From positions 1 to 5,501 of the forward strand of contig DAIQMR010000060.1 in assembly GCA_036788835.1 (NCBI GenBank): 5,501 nt of DNA, written 5' to 3'. This DNA comes from JALCSJ01 sp036788835 (lineage in GTDB: Bacteria; Bacillota; Negativicutes; Acidaminococcales; Acidaminococcaceae). This document shows positions 5,452 to 5,501 of this stretch, piece by piece (the stretch's first letter is position 1; each line of letters starts with the position of its first letter). The translations under genes and the position numbers were made by a program. Under the pieces are notes generated by a model that did not search any database, was not told the origin of the DNA, and saw only the letters and a program-made list of their open reading frames with translations.

Positions 5452-5501
5452 ATGGAACATACAAATTGGCAGTTAAGACGACGAATTGAGCGGCAGTACG
5501 C
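5452..5501 (+). CDS. Start of next phage gene, possibly a MuF-like minor head protein (3' end outside window)
   Basis: Only 16 full codons are visible: MEHTNWQLRRRIERQY, then a partial codon. The start has a good ribosome binding site 7 bases upstream and lies 10 bases after the preceding stop, so a real gene is likely. The basic, aromatic N-terminus with 'RRRIERQY' resembles the first helix of phage head-morphogenesis (MuF/SPP1 gp7-like) proteins, which normally follow the portal gene. With so few residues the family call is mostly by synteny. An immunity-like gene for the preceding protein is an alternative. Confidence 0.6.
   Translation, partial: MEHTNWQLRRRIERQY

Overview
This window looks like the DNA-packaging and head-gene start of a tailed phage or prophage, probably from a Firmicutes host. 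Strong GGAGG-type ribosome binding sites, ATG/GTG starts and mid-range GC fit that; the class is not resolved, though a Negativicutes or Clostridia host would fit. All real genes run on the + strand. The order is the classic one: small terminase, large terminase, portal, then accessory and minor head genes.

Region by region: (1) 1-234 is the C-terminal part of a small terminase subunit. (2) 203-1534 is a complete PBSX-type large terminase with ATPase and RNase H-like nuclease motifs. (3) 1527-3569 is a DUF1073-type portal protein. It is extended after about residue 445 by a low-complexity Gly/Pro/Lys linker and a roughly 110-residue C-terminal domain resembling the BECR (barnase/EndoU/colicin E5-D/RelE) nuclease toxins of polymorphic toxin systems. 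(4) 3553-3741 overlaps the portal end by 17 bases and encodes a 62-residue zinc-ribbon-like protein of the cysteine-rich CPCC type, a good candidate for the immunity partner. (5) 3742-3856 holds a strong intrinsic terminator, then a sigma70-type promoter overlapped by a perfect 7-bp inverted repeat, then a ribosome binding site that can fold into a small hairpin. (6) 3857-5441 is one probable gene, interrupted by a 100-N assembly gap (4162-4261), for a large Ala/Pro/Gly-rich modular protein with repeated linkers and a distinct AT-rich C-terminal domain. (7) 5452 to the window end is the start of the next gene, whose first residues would suit a minor head (MuF-like) protein.

The first three genes overlap or abut and form a translationally coupled packaging operon. 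The candidate new system is a portal protein carrying a C-terminal nuclease-like payload, with an overlapping small immunity-like gene and a transcription stop directly after it. The next gene has its own promoter and another modular, linker-joined C-terminus. Together they suggest a cargo locus in the packaging module, where exchangeable effector domains are attached to virion proteins. The terminase and portal calls are secure. The toxin and immunity calls rest on recognising sequence patterns by eye. The effector idea for the last large gene is speculative.
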